Source: Sphingomonas cavernae (lineage in GTDB: Bacteria; Pseudomonadota; Alphaproteobacteria; Sphingomonadales; Sphingomonadaceae). Taken from it: a stretch of 64,000 nt of DNA. Below the pieces are notes generated by a model. It searched no databases, was not told the origin of the DNA, and saw nothing but the letters and a program-made list of their open reading frames with translations. Positions 17,870 to 27,491 of this stretch are shown in pieces. The stretch spans positions 124,001-188,000 of the forward strand of contig NZ_QYUM01000004.1 of the NCBI RefSeq assembly GCF_003590775.1. The letters run 5' to 3'. How positions within the stretch are numbered: the first letter of the stretch is position 1; every line of letters starts with the position of its first letter. A program made the translations under genes and the position numbers.

Positions 17870-18634
17870 TCAAGCCAGTTGCGCGTAAATCCGCGCTATC
17901 GCCGCACTGACAAAGACCGATACGACCGCGTTGAGCAGGCCGCTGAGCACGAGCAGCAGCACCGCGGGCAGGCTGCCCGGATCGGGCGTCCCCGCAACGA
18001 GCAGGACGAAGATGCCCCCGATCGCATTGACCGCAACGGCGATGATGATCGCGACGATCGCGACGACGATGAGGAAGCCCAGCAGCTTCCAGAAATGGCC
18101 CGCGGTCAGCGCCCAGCTCCGCTTGAGCATTGCGATCGGCCCGACGGCCTCATTCGCGCCCACCGGATTGACGAGCATTAGCCGCACGCAGACGAAGAGC
18201 AGCACGGGCAGCGTGGCGAGCAGCAGCAGCGCGGTCAATCCGGCACCAACGCCGATCTTCTCGCCGGCCGATGCGACCGCAATCGGGGTAGCAATCAGCG
18301 CCACGACGAGCCCGAACACGAAGACTCCACCGAAAACGGGCAGCACGCGCCGCGCGGCGGCGGCGATCGCATCCTTGACCACGGTGCCGGGGTGCAGCGC
18401 CATGATCGTGAGCGTCAACGTGCCGAGTAGCGTTACGAGCAGCATCGGCAGGAAGAAGAGCGGCCAGAGGCCGGGTTCGGGCTGCTGCCCGGGTACGGGC
18501 ACGGGCGCGGTCGCCTGAAACAGGATGCTCGGCAGCGCGATCAGCGCAAAGGCAACCGGAAAGAGCAGCGACCCCTCGCGCTTCACGAAGGTCGCGGCTT
18601 CGTTCCACGCCGCCGAGATCGAGAGGTTTTTCAT
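17870..18634 (-). CDS. Multi-pass membrane protein of unknown function
   Basis: A 254-aa integral membrane protein with about six hydrophobic helices, e.g. [56 protein letters not shown] and [20 protein letters not shown]. The pattern resembles the membrane domain found in glycerophosphodiester phosphodiesterase-like and DUF975-type proteins, with a conserved-looking segment [23 protein letters not shown] 18634 is preceded by AGGAAGGAAT. The function is not recognisable. Confidence 0.75.
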   Translation of the reverse strand: MKNLSISAAWNEAATFVKREGSLLFPVAFALIALPSILFQATAPVPVPGQQPEPGLWPLFFLPMLLVTLLGTLTLTIMALHPGTVVKDAIAAAARRVLPVFGGVFVFGLVVALIATPIAVASAGEKIGVGAGLTALLLLATLPVLLFVCVRLMLVNPVGANEAVGPIAMLKRSWALTAGHFWKLLGFLIVVAIVAIIIAVAVNAIGGIFVLLVAGTPDPGSLPAVLLLVLSGLLNAVVSVFVSAAIARIYAQLA

Positions 18635-18734
18635 CAGATTCCTTCCTGTTGCACGGGGCCGCTTATGCGCAAAGCCGCGGCGCTGCACAATCCGCCCTTG
18701 TCAGTGGCCCGAGTCGACGCCAATTAGCCGGGAA

Positions 18735-19394
18735 ATGACCGATCCATCCGCTATCGAATGGCAGCAAAGTGCCGGGCGCGTCCCCTATCCCGAGGCCCTC
18801 GCCGACATGGAGGCGCGCGCCAATGCGATCTTCGCGGGCGAAGCGGGCGAGCGGATCTGGCTGCTCGAACATCCCCCGCTCTACACCGCGGGCACGAGCG
18901 CTGACCCCGCCGAGCTGCTCGATCCGCGTTTTCCCGTCTATCCGGCGGGGCGTGGTGGTCGTTACACCTATCACGGTCCGGGGCAGCGCGTTGGCTATAT
19001 CCAGCTCAACCTCGCCAACCACGGACGCGACGTGCGCTGCTTCGTCAGCGCGGTCGAGGGCTGGGTGATCGCGGCGCTGGCCGAACTGGGCGTCGAGGCC
19101 TGGCGCGCACCGGGGCGGATCGGCATCTGGACCAACGACAATGGCCGCGAGGCCAAGATCGGCGCGATCGGCGTGCGCGTACGTCGCTGGGTGACGCTGC
19201 ATGGCTTCTCCCTGAACGTCGATCCCGATTTGGCTCATTTTGGCGGCATCGTGCCCTGCGGGCTTGCGGAATACCCGGTCACGAGCCTGGCGGCGCTGGG
19301 CCGAAACCCTGGAATGCAGGCGGTCGACGACGCACTGAAACAGAGCTTTTCGGCCTTCCTCGCATCGGTTGACTGCCCGCAAAGAAGCGGTTGA
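18735..19394 (+). CDS. lipB: Lipoyl(octanoyl) transferase
   Basis: Moves octanoyl groups from acyl carrier protein to lipoyl domains, the first step in lipoate assembly. The 219-aa sequence shows [16 protein letters not shown], the catalytic Lys in [17 protein letters not shown] and the catalytic Cys in IVPCGL. ATG 18735 fits the conserved N-terminus ([15 protein letters not shown]); the frame is open further upstream but that part is not conserved-looking. It is divergent from the preceding membrane protein. Confidence 0.95.
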   Translation: MTDPSAIEWQQSAGRVPYPEALADMEARANAIFAGEAGERIWLLEHPPLYTAGTSADPAELLDPRFPVYPAGRGGRYTYHGPGQRVGYIQLNLANHGRDVRCFVSAVEGWVIAALAELGVEAWRAPGRIGIWTNDNGREAKIGAIGVRVRRWVTLHGFSLNVDPDLAHFGGIVPCGLAEYPVTSLAALGRNPGMQAVDDALKQSFSAFLASVDCPQRSG

Positions 19395-19482
19395 GGCATA
19401 TCAACTTTCTGTTTAGGCTCCCGGTCGATTTGGGCAGAAGGCCACAGGCCACCAGATCAAGGGTCAAATAGGGAGTTCGAAA

Positions 19483-19776
19483 ATGCGTGACATCCTCGCC
19501 AAGCTGATGACCGGTTCGATGATCGCCGGGGCGGCGCTTCTGGTTTCCGCGTGCGGCAAGACCGAGCCGGCAACCAATGACACCGCCAATGTCGTTGAGA
19601 TGAATGCCGAAGATTCGATGATGAACGGCACGACCAGCGACATGATGACCAACACCGACGCCGCGATGGGCGCCGATGCCAATATGGCCGCCGACGTCAA
19701 TGCGGCGAACGCTGCCAATGCGGCAGACGCAACCAATGCCTCGGCGAATGCGACCAACGCGTCCAACGCGAACTAA
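19483..19776 (+). CDS. Small Asn/Ala-rich lipoprotein
   Basis: A 97-aa protein with signal MRDILAKLMTGSMIAGAALLVSAC and lipobox cysteine at residue 24. The rest is a low-complexity repeat of Asn, Ala, Asp, Met and Thr (e.g. NAANAANAADATNASANATN), likely an extended surface tail. Proteins of this type are common in sphingomonads; function unknown. Two hairpins follow, the second a likely terminator. Confidence 0.75.
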   Translation: MRDILAKLMTGSMIAGAALLVSACGKTEPATNDTANVVEMNAEDSMMNGTTSDMMTNTDAAMGADANMAADVNAANAANAADATNASANATNASNAN

Positions 19777-19820
19777 TCCGGGTGGGGGCTGCGTGAGCCC
19801 CCACCACATCGACGCAAAGC

Positions 19821-19849
19821 GGCCGTCCGGTGATCCGGGTGGCCTTTTT
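19821..19849 (+). terminator. Rho-independent terminator after the Asn-rich lipoprotein
   Basis: Stem GGCCGTCCGG / CCGGGTGGCC with a TGAT loop, then TTTTT. A second GC-rich hairpin (GGTGGGGGCT/AGCCCCCACC) at 19781-19805 directly after the gene lacks a T-run. Confidence 0.75.
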
Positions 19850-19992
19850 CATGACTGGTTCCGGCCTGTGCGTCGAAAAACAGCCCGGGCGTGCCCGGCA
19901 ACAGACGAATACAGACTTCGCCCTTGAGCCGGACTCCCAAAGAACCTAGGCATGTGTCCATGTTCGGGGTTGAGACTTCAAGGCGGGAAAAG

Positions 19993-20655
19993 ATGATGGC
20001 GGGGATCAAGGCCGCGGCGGTAGCCGTGGCGGCATTCGGTATGGCAATGGCGGCGCCCGCGTCGGCGCAGATCTTCCTGAAATCACCAAATTTTACGGGC
20101 GCGCGCGTAACCGGAGCCGAGCCGGGCGTGATGTTGCCGCTGCCGGGAGCGCGGCCGGAAGAGCTGCGCGCAGCGATGGTGTGGGGCATGCGCGCGGGAC
20201 TCAACGTGGCAGCGCTGCAATGTCAGTTCGCGCCGACGCTGCTGACGCTCAACCAGTATAACTATATCCTGTCGGATCATTCGACCGAGCTCGCCAAGGC
20301 GTATGATACGCTGCACGGCTATTTCAAACGCCACCACAAGAACGCCAAGGCGGCGCTGACCGCGCTCGACCAATATGGCACGCGAACCTATCTCGGCTTC
20401 TCGACGGTACACGGCCAGCTCGGCTTTTGCCTGACCGCCAGCCGCATCGGCAGCGCAGCGATGTTCGCGCCCAAAAACGGGCTCGGCGAGCTGGCCTCCG
20501 AGCGGATGATGGAATTCCGCAACAGCCTGAAGGCAGCGGGCGAGCAGCAGTTCCCGAGATTTCTGGTGTATGACTATCGCGAACAGCCGCCGCGGCTGGA
20601 CAATGCGTGCTGGGACAGGAAGAACACGCTCAAGAAGAGCTGCCGGGCAGGCTAA
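19993..20655 (+). CDS. Secreted protein of unknown function
   Basis: A 220-aa protein with a Sec signal (MMAGIKAAAVAVAAFGMAMAAPASAQ). The mature part has four cysteines (LQCQFA, LGFCLT, NACWD, KKSCRAG) that could form two disulfides, and a segment HGYFKRHHKNAKAALTALDQ. ATG 19993 (or 19996) follows GGCGGGAAAAG; the longer open frame upstream has no signal peptide. No known domain recognised. A family A repeat begins 12 bases after the stop. Confidence 0.7.
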   Translation: MMAGIKAAAVAVAAFGMAMAAPASAQIFLKSPNFTGARVTGAEPGVMLPLPGARPEELRAAMVWGMRAGLNVAALQCQFAPTLLTLNQYNYILSDHSTELAKAYDTLHGYFKRHHKNAKAALTALDQYGTRTYLGFSTVHGQLGFCLTASRIGSAAMFAPKNGLGELASERMMEFRNSLKAAGEQQFPRFLVYDYREQPPRLDNACWDRKNTLKKSCRAG

Positions 20656-20667
20656 CCCGCCCTCCCT

Positions 20668-20759
20668 GTCATTCCCGCGAAAGCGGGAATCCAAGCGGAG
20701 CCCGGCAAGCGCAGCGTGGTTTTTAGTGTCCTCTGGATTCCCGCTTTCGCGGGAATGAC
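20668..20759. repeat. Family A twin-hairpin repeat between convergent genes
   Basis: Arms with TTCCCGC, GAAA and GCGGGAA, ends GTCA/TGAC. It sits between the secreted unknown and queE, both of which end facing it, so it could serve as a bidirectional transcript end. Confidence 0.95.
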
Positions 20760-20774
20760 ACGAGGGGGTGGCGC

Positions 20775-21407
20775 CTACCTTAACCCCAGCAGCTTGTGCG
20801 TCTGCAGCGACAGTCGCCATTTGGGGCGCGCCATCGCGAAATCGATCGCCGCGCGGACATTGTCTTCGCCGCGCACATCGTCCATCGGCTGGATGAGGAA
20901 GTGGCGGAAGTCCCATCCCTCCATCGCCTCGACATCGCTGCCCGGCTGCGGCCAGACGAGTTTCAGTTCGTCGCCCGAGCGCTGGACGATCTCGCTGCCC
21001 GCCTTGGGACTGACGCAAATCCAGTCGATCCCCTCGGGCGCGGCGATCGTGCCGTTGGTCTCCAGCGCAACCTCGAAACCCTCGGCATGGAGCGCGTCGA
21101 TCAGCGGCGCATCGAGCTGGAGCAGCGGCTCGCCGCCCGTGCAGACGATATAGGCCAGATCGCGGTTCTCGCCCCAGAGCGCCGCGACGGCGCGTGCCAG
21201 CGCCGCCCCATCGGCGAACTTGCCCCCGCCAGTGCCTTCGGTGCCAACGAAATCGGTGTCGCAAAACTGGCAGATCGCCTTTTCGCGGTCCTGCTCGCGG
21301 CCCGTCCAGAGATTGCAGCCGGCAAAGCGCAGGAATACGGCGCGGCGTCCGGCGCGCTGCCCCTCACCTTGGAGCGTGAGGAACATCTCCTTGACGGCGT
21401 AGGTCAT
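20775..21407 (-). CDS. queE: 7-carboxy-7-deazaguanine synthase
   Basis: Radical-SAM enzyme making CDG in queuosine/preQ0 synthesis. The 210-aa protein begins [16 protein letters not shown]. The cluster cysteines are spread as CNLW...CQFC, with the long spacer typical of QueE, followed by GGEPLLQLD and LETNGT. ATG 21407 overlaps the queC stop by four bases, so queC-queE are coupled. An upstream in-frame extension reads through queC and is not real. Confidence 0.93.
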   Translation of the reverse strand: MTYAVKEMFLTLQGEGQRAGRRAVFLRFAGCNLWTGREQDREKAICQFCDTDFVGTEGTGGGKFADGAALARAVAALWGENRDLAYIVCTGGEPLLQLDAPLIDALHAEGFEVALETNGTIAAPEGIDWICVSPKAGSEIVQRSGDELKLVWPQPGSDVEAMEGWDFRHFLIQPMDDVRGEDNVRAAIDFAMARPKWRLSLQTHKLLGLR

Positions 21408-22099
21408 TGCGCGCCCGTGTCGACCAGTCCAGCGTCGGCGAATCCCTGCGCACGCAGCCGGCAACTGTCGCACGCTCCGCAGGGTCTTCCTTCCGGCGTG
21501 GGATCGTAGCACGACCAGCTCATGCCGCTGTCCAGCCCCAAGCGGGCGGCCTCGCGGGCGATCTCGGCCTTGCCCAGATGCTGTAATGGCGCGTGGATCC
21601 TGAAAGGTTGTCCTTCGACACCGGCCTTGGTGGCAAGCTCCGCGAGCCGCTCGAAACCCTCGATGAACTCGGGGCGACAATCCGGATAGCCCGAATAGTC
21701 GAGCGCATTGACCCCGACATAGATGTCGCGTGCGCCCGCTGCCTCGGCCCAGCCAAGCGCGACCGACAGGAAGATCGTGTTGCGCGCGGGGACGTAGGTA
21801 ACCGGGATCGCGCCTTCCTCGACACCGGTCTTGGGCACGTCGATGTCGTCGGTCAGCGCGGATCCGCCGAAACCGCGCAGGTCGAGCGGCAGAACGATAT
21901 GGCGCTCAGCCCCTATCTCTCGGGCGATGCGTGCCGCGGCGTCGAGCTCGACGCGGTGGCGCTGGTTATAATCGATGGTAAGCGCGAGCACGCTGAAGCC
22001 GGCTTCCTTCGCGAGCCCGGCGCAGACCATCGAGTCCAGCCCGCCCGAAAGCAGCACCACTGCGCGCCTGCCGCCACCATTCATTGCATTGCTATCCAT
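21404..22099 (-). CDS. queC: 7-cyano-7-deazaguanine synthase
   Basis: ATP-dependent conversion of CDG to preQ0. [15 protein letters not shown] is the PP-loop, LTIDYNQRH follows, and the C-terminal zinc site [17 protein letters not shown] holds four cysteines. About 231 aa from ATG 22099; ATG 22084 (MNGGGRRAV) is an equally possible start since neither has a strong ribosome-binding site. First gene of the queC-queE operon. Confidence 0.93.
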   Translation of the reverse strand: MDSNAMNGGGRRAVVLLSGGLDSMVCAGLAKEAGFSVLALTIDYNQRHRVELDAAARIAREIGAERHIVLPLDLRGFGGSALTDDIDVPKTGVEEGAIPVTYVPARNTIFLSVALGWAEAAGARDIYVGVNALDYSGYPDCRPEFIEGFERLAELATKAGVEGQPFRIHAPLQHLGKAEIAREAARLGLDSGMSWSCYDPTPEGRPCGACDSCRLRAQGFADAGLVDTGAQ

Positions 22100-22147
22100 G
22101 ATGCGCGGCGCGCTACGCCTTGTGCGCCACGCTGGCAAGGCCCATGG

Positions 22148-22270
22148 ACCTTGATCGTTTCAGGCTGAATCAGCCTGAAACGTGAATCAAGGTCTCAACC
22201 ATAGGATTAGAGCCTGATTCACGCTTTCAGTGGAAGCGCGCAGCGCTTCCACTTCAACCGGCCAGGCTCT
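22148..22270. repeat. Composite palindromic element (family G), copy 1
   Basis: Begins ACCTTGATCGTTTCAGGCTG with an internal hairpin (TTTCAGGCTG/CAGCCTGAAA) and ends with a second hairpin (GTGGAAGCG/CGCTTCCAC) closed by AGAGCC...GGCTCT. The same two-part element occurs at 59982-60104 in the opposite orientation. Confidence 0.85.
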
Positions 22271-22307
22271 AAAACAAATGGGCCGCACCCTGAAGAGGAG
22301 CGGCCCA
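22271..22307 (-). terminator. Rho-independent terminator for the DUF3617-like gene
   Basis: On the minus strand an 8-bp perfect stem (TGGGCCGC/GCGGCCCA, 22279-22307) is followed by TTTGTTTT. It lies about 100 bases downstream of the stop at 22409. Confidence 0.75.
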
Positions 22308-22408
22308 GTTCAGGCTTTGCAGCCTTGCTAGGGAGGAAAGCGTGTCGAACCCGACACGATGGCCACATTACCAACCTATGGTAAACGACGCGTTAACGAC
22401 GGCTTCCC

Positions 22409-22828
22409 TCAGCCGCAATTGCCCACGCGGCGGCCTTCATAGGTGAAGTTGAAGGGGGAATTGTCGGCGATCCCCTGCGAATCGATGTGGATCAGCCGGC
22501 TGGTCTCGACCCGGATCGTGGTGCGGCCATGCCCCGCGCCCGGGCAAGTATAATGGACCGTCGCGCGATCGGGCTTGCTGTCGATCACGAAGCGCGAACA
22601 GGCACTGGCGCCGTGGCGGATCTGGATCAGCGTGGAAGGGTCGGCGATGCAGATCCGGCGCGGCGCCGCGCTCGATCCTCGCTCGCGCAACTCCCACATC
22701 CCCTTCTCGATCCCGGCCAGTGCCGGCAGGCCCGGCGCGCGCGCGGGCTGCCAGGCAGCGGGCGCGGCGGCCGCGGTCAACGCACCGACGGCCAATACGG
22801 AGTAACGGGACAGGGACGCGCGCTTCAT
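22409..22828 (-). CDS. Small secreted protein, DUF3617-like
   Basis: A 139-aa protein with a Sec-type N-terminus (MKRASLSRYSVLAVGALTAAAAP). The mature part starts LAGIEKGMWELRERG and has cysteine pairs (RICIAD, SACSRF, HYTCPG, VGNCG), the spacing seen in short periplasmic DUF3617 proteins of proteobacteria. Assignment to that family is by pattern only; function unknown. A minus-strand terminator lies downstream and hslO upstream. Confidence 0.65.
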   Translation of the reverse strand: MKRASLSRYSVLAVGALTAAAAPAAWQPARAPGLPALAGIEKGMWELRERGSSAAPRRICIADPSTLIQIRHGASACSRFVIDSKPDRATVHYTCPGAGHGRTTIRVETSRLIHIDSQGIADNSPFNFTYEGRRVGNCG

Positions 22829-22952
22829 TCCGACTTTCCTCTATGCCGACCGAAGTCGGCCCGTCGCGACGGCGATCCCCAGAATGCCGCGGCGGGTGGT
22901 TGTTACGGTTAGATAATGTCGGCTTAATTAACGGCAAGGCGCAGGCAAGCGA

Positions 22953-23861
22953 TTATTCGCCGGCCTCGATGAGCGGAATCGGGAAGCTGCGGGCGCAAAA
23001 GGCGCAATCGACGCGGATGACGCCGTCGTCGTCCGCCATCGCCACGCGCTCGTCCTCAGGGAATTTCCGGATCACCGAGCCGATATGCGCGACGTCGCAG
23101 CGACAGCCCCTGGTCAGCGCCTGCCCGCCGAGCAGGCGCACTTCGTCCTCTTCGTTGAACAGCCGCCACACAATGGTTTCGAGCGGCAGCGCGGGATCGG
23201 TGAGTTCCCCGGCGCTGATCGTTTCGCCGAGCATGCGGACATGCTCCCATTCGGGATGATCGAGCCGCGTGTGGAGGCGTTCGCGTCCCGCCTCACCCTC
23301 GGGCAGATGCTGGAGCAACATGCCCCCCGCGCGGCAGCCTTCCGCGCCGCCCTGCGCTGTCGCAAGGCGGATGATGCTCGGGATCTGCTCGGACTGACAG
23401 AAATAGCTTTCGGCCGCCTCGGCGAGCGAAGCGCCCTCCAGCGGCACGATCCCCTGATAGCGTTCGCCCGACACCGCCTGATCGAAGGTGATCGCCAGAT
23501 AGCCCTTGCCGAACAGCGCGAAGAGCGTGGGGTCCGCGGGCACTTCGGCGAGCCGCCCGGCGTCGAACTTGACGTATCCGCGCACCTCGCCCGCACGATA
23601 ATCGCAGACGAGCAAATCGATGACGCCGCTTTCGGTCTGCGCCTGGAGCGTCATCTGCCCCTCTTCGCCCTTGAGCGTCGAACCAAGCAGCGCGGTCAGC
23701 GCCAGCGCTTCAGCCAGCACCTTCTCGATCGCGGGCGGATAGCCGTGCGCGGCGAGCACCTGATCGAGCACGGGCCCCAGCCGGACCAGCCGCCCGCGTG
23801 CATGGCGGCCGGGAATGGTAAAACCAAGCTGGCGGTCGAGTTCCTGCACCAATTCAGTCAT
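22953..23861 (-). CDS. hslO: Redox-regulated chaperone Hsp33
   Basis: Cytoplasmic holdase activated when oxidation of four zinc-binding cysteines unfolds its C-terminal domain. The 302-aa protein has the N-terminal core (TALLGSTLKGEEGQMTLQ, GYVKFDAGRL, GIVPLEG) and the C-terminal zinc motif RGCRCD ... VDCAFCARSF. The start MTELVQELDRQLGFTIPG is ATG at 23861. A family C repeat lies directly upstream, between it and argF. Confidence 0.95.
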   Translation of the reverse strand: MTELVQELDRQLGFTIPGRHARGRLVRLGPVLDQVLAAHGYPPAIEKVLAEALALTALLGSTLKGEEGQMTLQAQTESGVIDLLVCDYRAGEVRGYVKFDAGRLAEVPADPTLFALFGKGYLAITFDQAVSGERYQGIVPLEGASLAEAAESYFCQSEQIPSIIRLATAQGGAEGCRAGGMLLQHLPEGEAGRERLHTRLDHPEWEHVRMLGETISAGELTDPALPLETIVWRLFNEEDEVRLLGGQALTRGCRCDVAHIGSVIRKFPEDERVAMADDDGVIRVDCAFCARSFPIPLIEAGE

Positions 23862-23870
23862 GGCCTCAGC

Positions 23871-23948
23871 GTACCCCGGCGAAAGCCGGGGTCCATAATG
23901 TTACACATCGTGCGCGCGACTCCTGGACCCCGGCTTTCGCCGGGGTAC
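23871..23948. repeat. Family C twin-hairpin repeat between argF and hslO
   Basis: Arms TACCCCGGCGAAAGCCGGGG and its inverted copy, with GAAA loops. It starts 10 bases before the hslO ATG and ends 10 bases after the argF stop, filling the intergenic gap. Confidence 0.95.
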
Positions 23949-23958
23949 TTCGTGCACA

Positions 23959-24885
23959 TCACAACTTCCCCAGCGCCCAGAGCAGCACCGATTTCTGGGC
24001 GTGGAGACGGTTCTCCGCCTCGTCCCAGATCACCGAGCGCGGCCCGTCGATCACCGCATCGACCACTTCCTCGCCGCGATGCGCGGGGAGGCAGTGGAGG
24101 AACAGCGCATCGCGCTTCGCATTCGCCATCAACTCGCTCGTGACCTGATAGGGCATCATCGCTGCGAGCTTTGCCTCGGCGTGTGCCTGCCCCATCGAGA
24201 TCCAGGTGTCGGTGACGACGACATCGGCGTCCTTCACCGCTTCCACCGCATCGCGCGTGATGCGAATGTCCGCACCGCGCGCGCGCGCTGCCTCGACATA
24301 GTGATCGTTGGGGTCATAGCCCTCGGGACAGCCGATGTTCACGTTGAAATGCATCAGTCCTGCCGCCTCGACGATCGAATGGAGGACGTTGTTGCCATCA
24401 CCCAGCCACGCCCATTTCGATCCCGGCAGCGCCTTGCCATGTTCGATCACCGTCAGGAGATCGGCCATGATCTGGCAGGGATGCGACGCGTCGGTCAGCC
24501 CGTTGATGACGGGCACGCTGGCGTAGTCCGCCATTTCGCGGATCTTCGCATGATCGTCGGTGCGGATCATGATCGCATCGGCATAGCGCGAGAGCACGCG
24601 CGCGGTATCGGCTACGGTCTCGCCGCGCCCGAGTTGCATGCTCCCCGCATCCATCACGATCGAGGTGCCGCCAAGCTGGCGGATCGCCACGTCGAACGAG
24701 ACGCGCGTGCGCGTCGAGTTTTTCTCGAAGATCATCGCCAGCGTGTGCCCCGCGAGCGGCGCGTCGGCATCAACCGCCCCCTTGGGACGCCCCTTGCGCG
24801 CGGCCTTGCGTTCGAGCGCATCGTTCAGCATCGCGGCGATCGCATCGCCGCCCGCATCGGTCAGGTCGAGGAAATGGCGCGTCAT
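23959..24885 (-). CDS. argF: Ornithine carbamoyltransferase
   Basis: Makes citrulline from ornithine and carbamoyl phosphate. The 308-aa protein shows carbamoyl-phosphate-binding [20 protein letters not shown], and the ornithine-binding/catalytic [13 protein letters not shown] with the family cysteine. It follows argD by about 124 bases on the same strand, the usual alphaproteobacterial argD-argF(-hslO) order, with a family E repeat in between. Confidence 0.96.
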   Translation of the reverse strand: MTRHFLDLTDAGGDAIAAMLNDALERKAARKGRPKGAVDADAPLAGHTLAMIFEKNSTRTRVSFDVAIRQLGGTSIVMDAGSMQLGRGETVADTARVLSRYADAIMIRTDDHAKIREMADYASVPVINGLTDASHPCQIMADLLTVIEHGKALPGSKWAWLGDGNNVLHSIVEAAGLMHFNVNIGCPEGYDPNDHYVEAARARGADIRITRDAVEAVKDADVVVTDTWISMGQAHAEAKLAAMMPYQVTSELMANAKRDALFLHCLPAHRGEEVVDAVIDGPRSVIWDEAENRLHAQKSVLLWALGKL

Positions 24886-24904
24886 TGGCTCAGCCCTTCA
24901 CAAA

Positions 24905-24996
24905 CCGTTTGGGCTGAGCCTGTCGAAGCCCTTTCCTTTCCTTTGGCCCGGAAAGAAGAAAGAGAACCCTTCGACAAGCTCAGGGCGAGCGGAGTT
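24905..24996. repeat. Family E palindromic repeat between argD and argF
   Basis: Inverted ends GGGCTGAGCCTGTCGAAGCC and CCTTCGACAAGCTCAGGGC around a short spacer. It occupies most of the argD-argF gap. Confidence 0.9.
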
Positions 24997-25009
24997 TGAA
25001 GCGTCAGGG

Positions 25010-26203
25010 TCATTCGACCGAAGCGCCATAGGTCCGCGCACCCTCGCTCAGCCGCTCGATGCACTCGGCAATATGCTCTTCCCCGATCACCAGCGGCGGC
25101 AGCACGCGGAACACATTCTCGCCCGCAGCAACGGTCAGCAACCCATGATTGTCGCGCAGATGCGCCACGAAGTCGCGCGACACCGCCGGCTCCTTCATCT
25201 TGATGCCGAGCATCAGCCCCTTGCCGCGAATCTCCTCGAACAGATGATCATGGTTGGGGATCAACTGCTCGAACGCCTGGCGCAGCCGATCGCCCATCTT
25301 GACGACATGCTCAAGGAAGCCCGGCTCGAGCATCACGTCGAGGATCGCCTGTCCCGCCGCCATGCCCAGCGGATTGCCGCCATAGGTCGAGCCGTGGGTG
25401 CCGATCACCATGCCCTTGGCCGCTTCCTCGGTCGCCAGGCACGCGCCGAGCGGGAAGCCGCCGCCGATACCCTTGGCCGCGGTCAGGATGTCGGGCGTGA
25501 TGCCATAATGCTCATAGGCCCACATCTTACCCGTGCGGCCGTATCCGCACTGAATCTCGTCGAGAATGAGGAGCAGGCCGTGCTCGTCGCACGCCTTGCG
25601 CAGGCCCCGGATGAACTCGGGCGTGCCCGCGGTCATCCCGCCCTCGCCCTGCACCGTCTCGACCAGGAAGCCAGCGGTCTCGTCGTCGATCGCGGCGAGC
25701 GCGCCCTCGAGGTCGTTGAACTTCACATAGTCGAAGCCAGGCAACAGCGGCTCGAAGCCGTCGCGCATCTTGGGCTGGTCGGTGGCGCTGATCGCCCCGA
25801 TCGAACGGCCGTGAAAGGCGTTCTTGAAGGTGATCAGCTTGTGCCGCTTGGGGTTGCCGCCCACATAGTGATAGCGGCGCGCGGTCTTGATCGCGCACTC
25901 GATCGCCTCGACGCCCGAATTGGTGAAGAAGACGGTATCGGCGAAGCTGTTGTCGACGATGCGCTGCGCCAGCGCCTCGCCCTGCGGGCTGCCGTAGAGG
26001 TTGGAGACATGCATCAGCGTCGCCGCCTGCTGCTGGATCGCCTTGGTCAGGTGCGGGTGGCCATGGCCAAGCGCGTTCACGGCGATGCCCGCTGCAAAGT
26101 CCAGATATTGCTCGCCGCGTTCGCCGTAGAGATAGCAGCCCTCGCCTCGGACCGGACGCACGCCACACCGCGGGTAGACGGGCATGAGGGGCGTGATGGT
26201 CAT
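25010..26203 (-). CDS. argD: Acetylornithine/succinyldiaminopimelate aminotransferase
   Basis: PLP aminotransferase of arginine (and possibly lysine) synthesis. The 397-aa sequence has YLDFAAGIAVNALGHGHP, FTNSGVEAIECAIKTAR, FHGRSIGAISATDQ, LILDEIQCGYGRTG and the PLP lysine in ILTAAKGIGGGFPLGA. ATG 26203 lies after AAGGAG. Upstream is a minus-strand terminator hairpin. Confidence 0.93.
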   Translation of the reverse strand: MTITPLMPVYPRCGVRPVRGEGCYLYGERGEQYLDFAAGIAVNALGHGHPHLTKAIQQQAATLMHVSNLYGSPQGEALAQRIVDNSFADTVFFTNSGVEAIECAIKTARRYHYVGGNPKRHKLITFKNAFHGRSIGAISATDQPKMRDGFEPLLPGFDYVKFNDLEGALAAIDDETAGFLVETVQGEGGMTAGTPEFIRGLRKACDEHGLLLILDEIQCGYGRTGKMWAYEHYGITPDILTAAKGIGGGFPLGACLATEEAAKGMVIGTHGSTYGGNPLGMAAGQAILDVMLEPGFLEHVVKMGDRLRQAFEQLIPNHDHLFEEIRGKGLMLGIKMKEPAVSRDFVAHLRDNHGLLTVAAGENVFRVLPPLVIGEEHIAECIERLSEGARTYGASVE

Positions 26204-26238
26204 CGCAAGGACTCCTTCTTCTGCGGGTTTAGAAACGC

Positions 26239-26262
26239 AAAAAGGCGACCCCCAAGGTCGCC
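26239..26262 (-). terminator. Terminator hairpin upstream of argD
   Basis: Minus strand reads GGCGACC-TTGGG-GGTCGCC-TTTTT. It probably ends the AraC-regulator transcript (stop at 26403) before argD; an attenuator role is possible but no leader peptide is evident. Confidence 0.7.
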
Positions 26263-26322
26263 TGACGGATTGCCCTATACAGGGAGGGGGCTTTTCGGGT
26301 CAATTGCTGGCGTCGCTTGCCT

Positions 26323-26402
26323 GTGCCCCGGCGAAAGCCGGGGTCCAGCGTGACAGACCGCGTTGCGCGTGACTTCTGGACCCCGGCTTTCGCCGGGGTA
26401 CT
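26323..26402. repeat. Family C twin-hairpin repeat abutting the AraC gene stop
   Basis: Arms GCCCCGGCGAAAGCCGGGG and its inverted copy with GAAA loops. It ends one base before the AraC-regulator stop codon at 26403-26405. Confidence 0.95.
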
Positions 26403-27380
26403 TCAAGCCGCCACCGCCGGACGTCCATCGGCGCGCGGATCGATCACCAGCCTTGCCTGCACGACCTCGCCCGCGGTGCGCCGCCACATGCCCGGCGCGA
26501 CCCCCGTCACGCGCTTGAACGCCTTGGAAAAGGCGGACTCCGATTCATAGCCGACGGCATAGGCGATCTCGGCGGTAGACTGCTCGCCCTTGCGCAGCAG
26601 GTTGCCCGCGCGGAACATCCGCCAGTGCGTCAGATATTCGAGCGGCGCTGTACCCACCGACTCCTTGAAATAGGCGGCGAACGCCGAGCGCGACATGCCC
26701 GCCACTGCGGCCAGTGAATCGACCGTCCAGTCCTTTGCGAGTTCGGCATGAATTTCGCGGAAGACGGGGCCGAGCCGACGGTCGCACAGCGCGCCCAGCC
26801 AGCCTCCCGCGGCGCTTCCCGCTTTCACGGCGTGCGCGCGGATCGCCTGGATGAACAGGATATCGGCCAGCCGGCTGATCATGATCGACGAACCCAGACC
26901 AGCCTGCTGCGTCTCGAGCGCGAGCAATTGCAGCGTGGCCTGAAGGATCTGCGAACGCTGCGCGTCCATGCGCGTCTGAATGAGCGGGGGCATCAGCTCG
27001 ACCAGCGGCCGCGCACCGATCGCGTCGTAGAGGAACCAGCCCGTGACGACGGTTGCCGCCGCCCCGCCGCCGCCCATGCGGACGACATGGTTCTCGTCAT
27101 AGTCCTTGAGCGCGTGATAGCAGTTCCACACGTCTGACGACGGGTGATCGCGGAGTGAATAGCGCGTGCCGCGCAGGATGACGTAGCAATCGCCCGCGCT
27201 GAGCGGGATCGGATCGGGCCTGCCCTCGACCTCCAGCCAGCACTGCCCTTCGACGACAAGGCCGAAGCGCGCGGCCTTGCCCGCCACGAAATTGACGCCC
27301 CACGGCGAAGTCGCCTCGATCCGCGCATGGATCGCGCGGTGGACGCGCATCGCGGAGAAGATGTCATCAATCGGATCCAT
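26403..27380 (-). CDS. AraC family transcriptional regulator with cupin domain
   Basis: A 325-aa regulator. The N-terminal half is a cupin-like sensor (GLVVEGQCWLEVEGRPDPIPLSAGDCYVI). The C-terminal half has two helix-turn-helix motifs: WTVDSLAAVAGMSRSAFAAYF and STAEIAYAVGYESESAFSKAFK, followed by GVAPGMWRR. The ATG is at 27380. The effector and target genes are not evident. The divergent neighbour at 27492 is a small secreted protein and could be a target. Confidence 0.88.
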   Translation of the reverse strand: MDPIDDIFSAMRVHRAIHARIEATSPWGVNFVAGKAARFGLVVEGQCWLEVEGRPDPIPLSAGDCYVILRGTRYSLRDHPSSDVWNCYHALKDYDENHVVRMGGGGAAATVVTGWFLYDAIGARPLVELMPPLIQTRMDAQRSQILQATLQLLALETQQAGLGSSIMISRLADILFIQAIRAHAVKAGSAAGGWLGALCDRRLGPVFREIHAELAKDWTVDSLAAVAGMSRSAFAAYFKESVGTAPLEYLTHWRMFRAGNLLRKGEQSTAEIAYAVGYESESAFSKAFKRVTGVAPGMWRRTAGEVVQARLVIDPRADGRPAVAA

Positions 27381-27491
27381 GCGGGGGCCTTTCTGGACGA
27401 TCGAACATGATTATTGGCGGTATAACGCTGTATCGTCCACGTCTCCAGTTTTAAATAGAAACTCGTTCTTCCCCAGGAACTGGAGTTTTCA

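Noticed and set aside
24638-26353. 571-codon open frame antisense to argF/argD
   Set aside because: Arg/His/Ala-rich shadow with no recognisable domain; argD and argF on the other strand are unmistakable.
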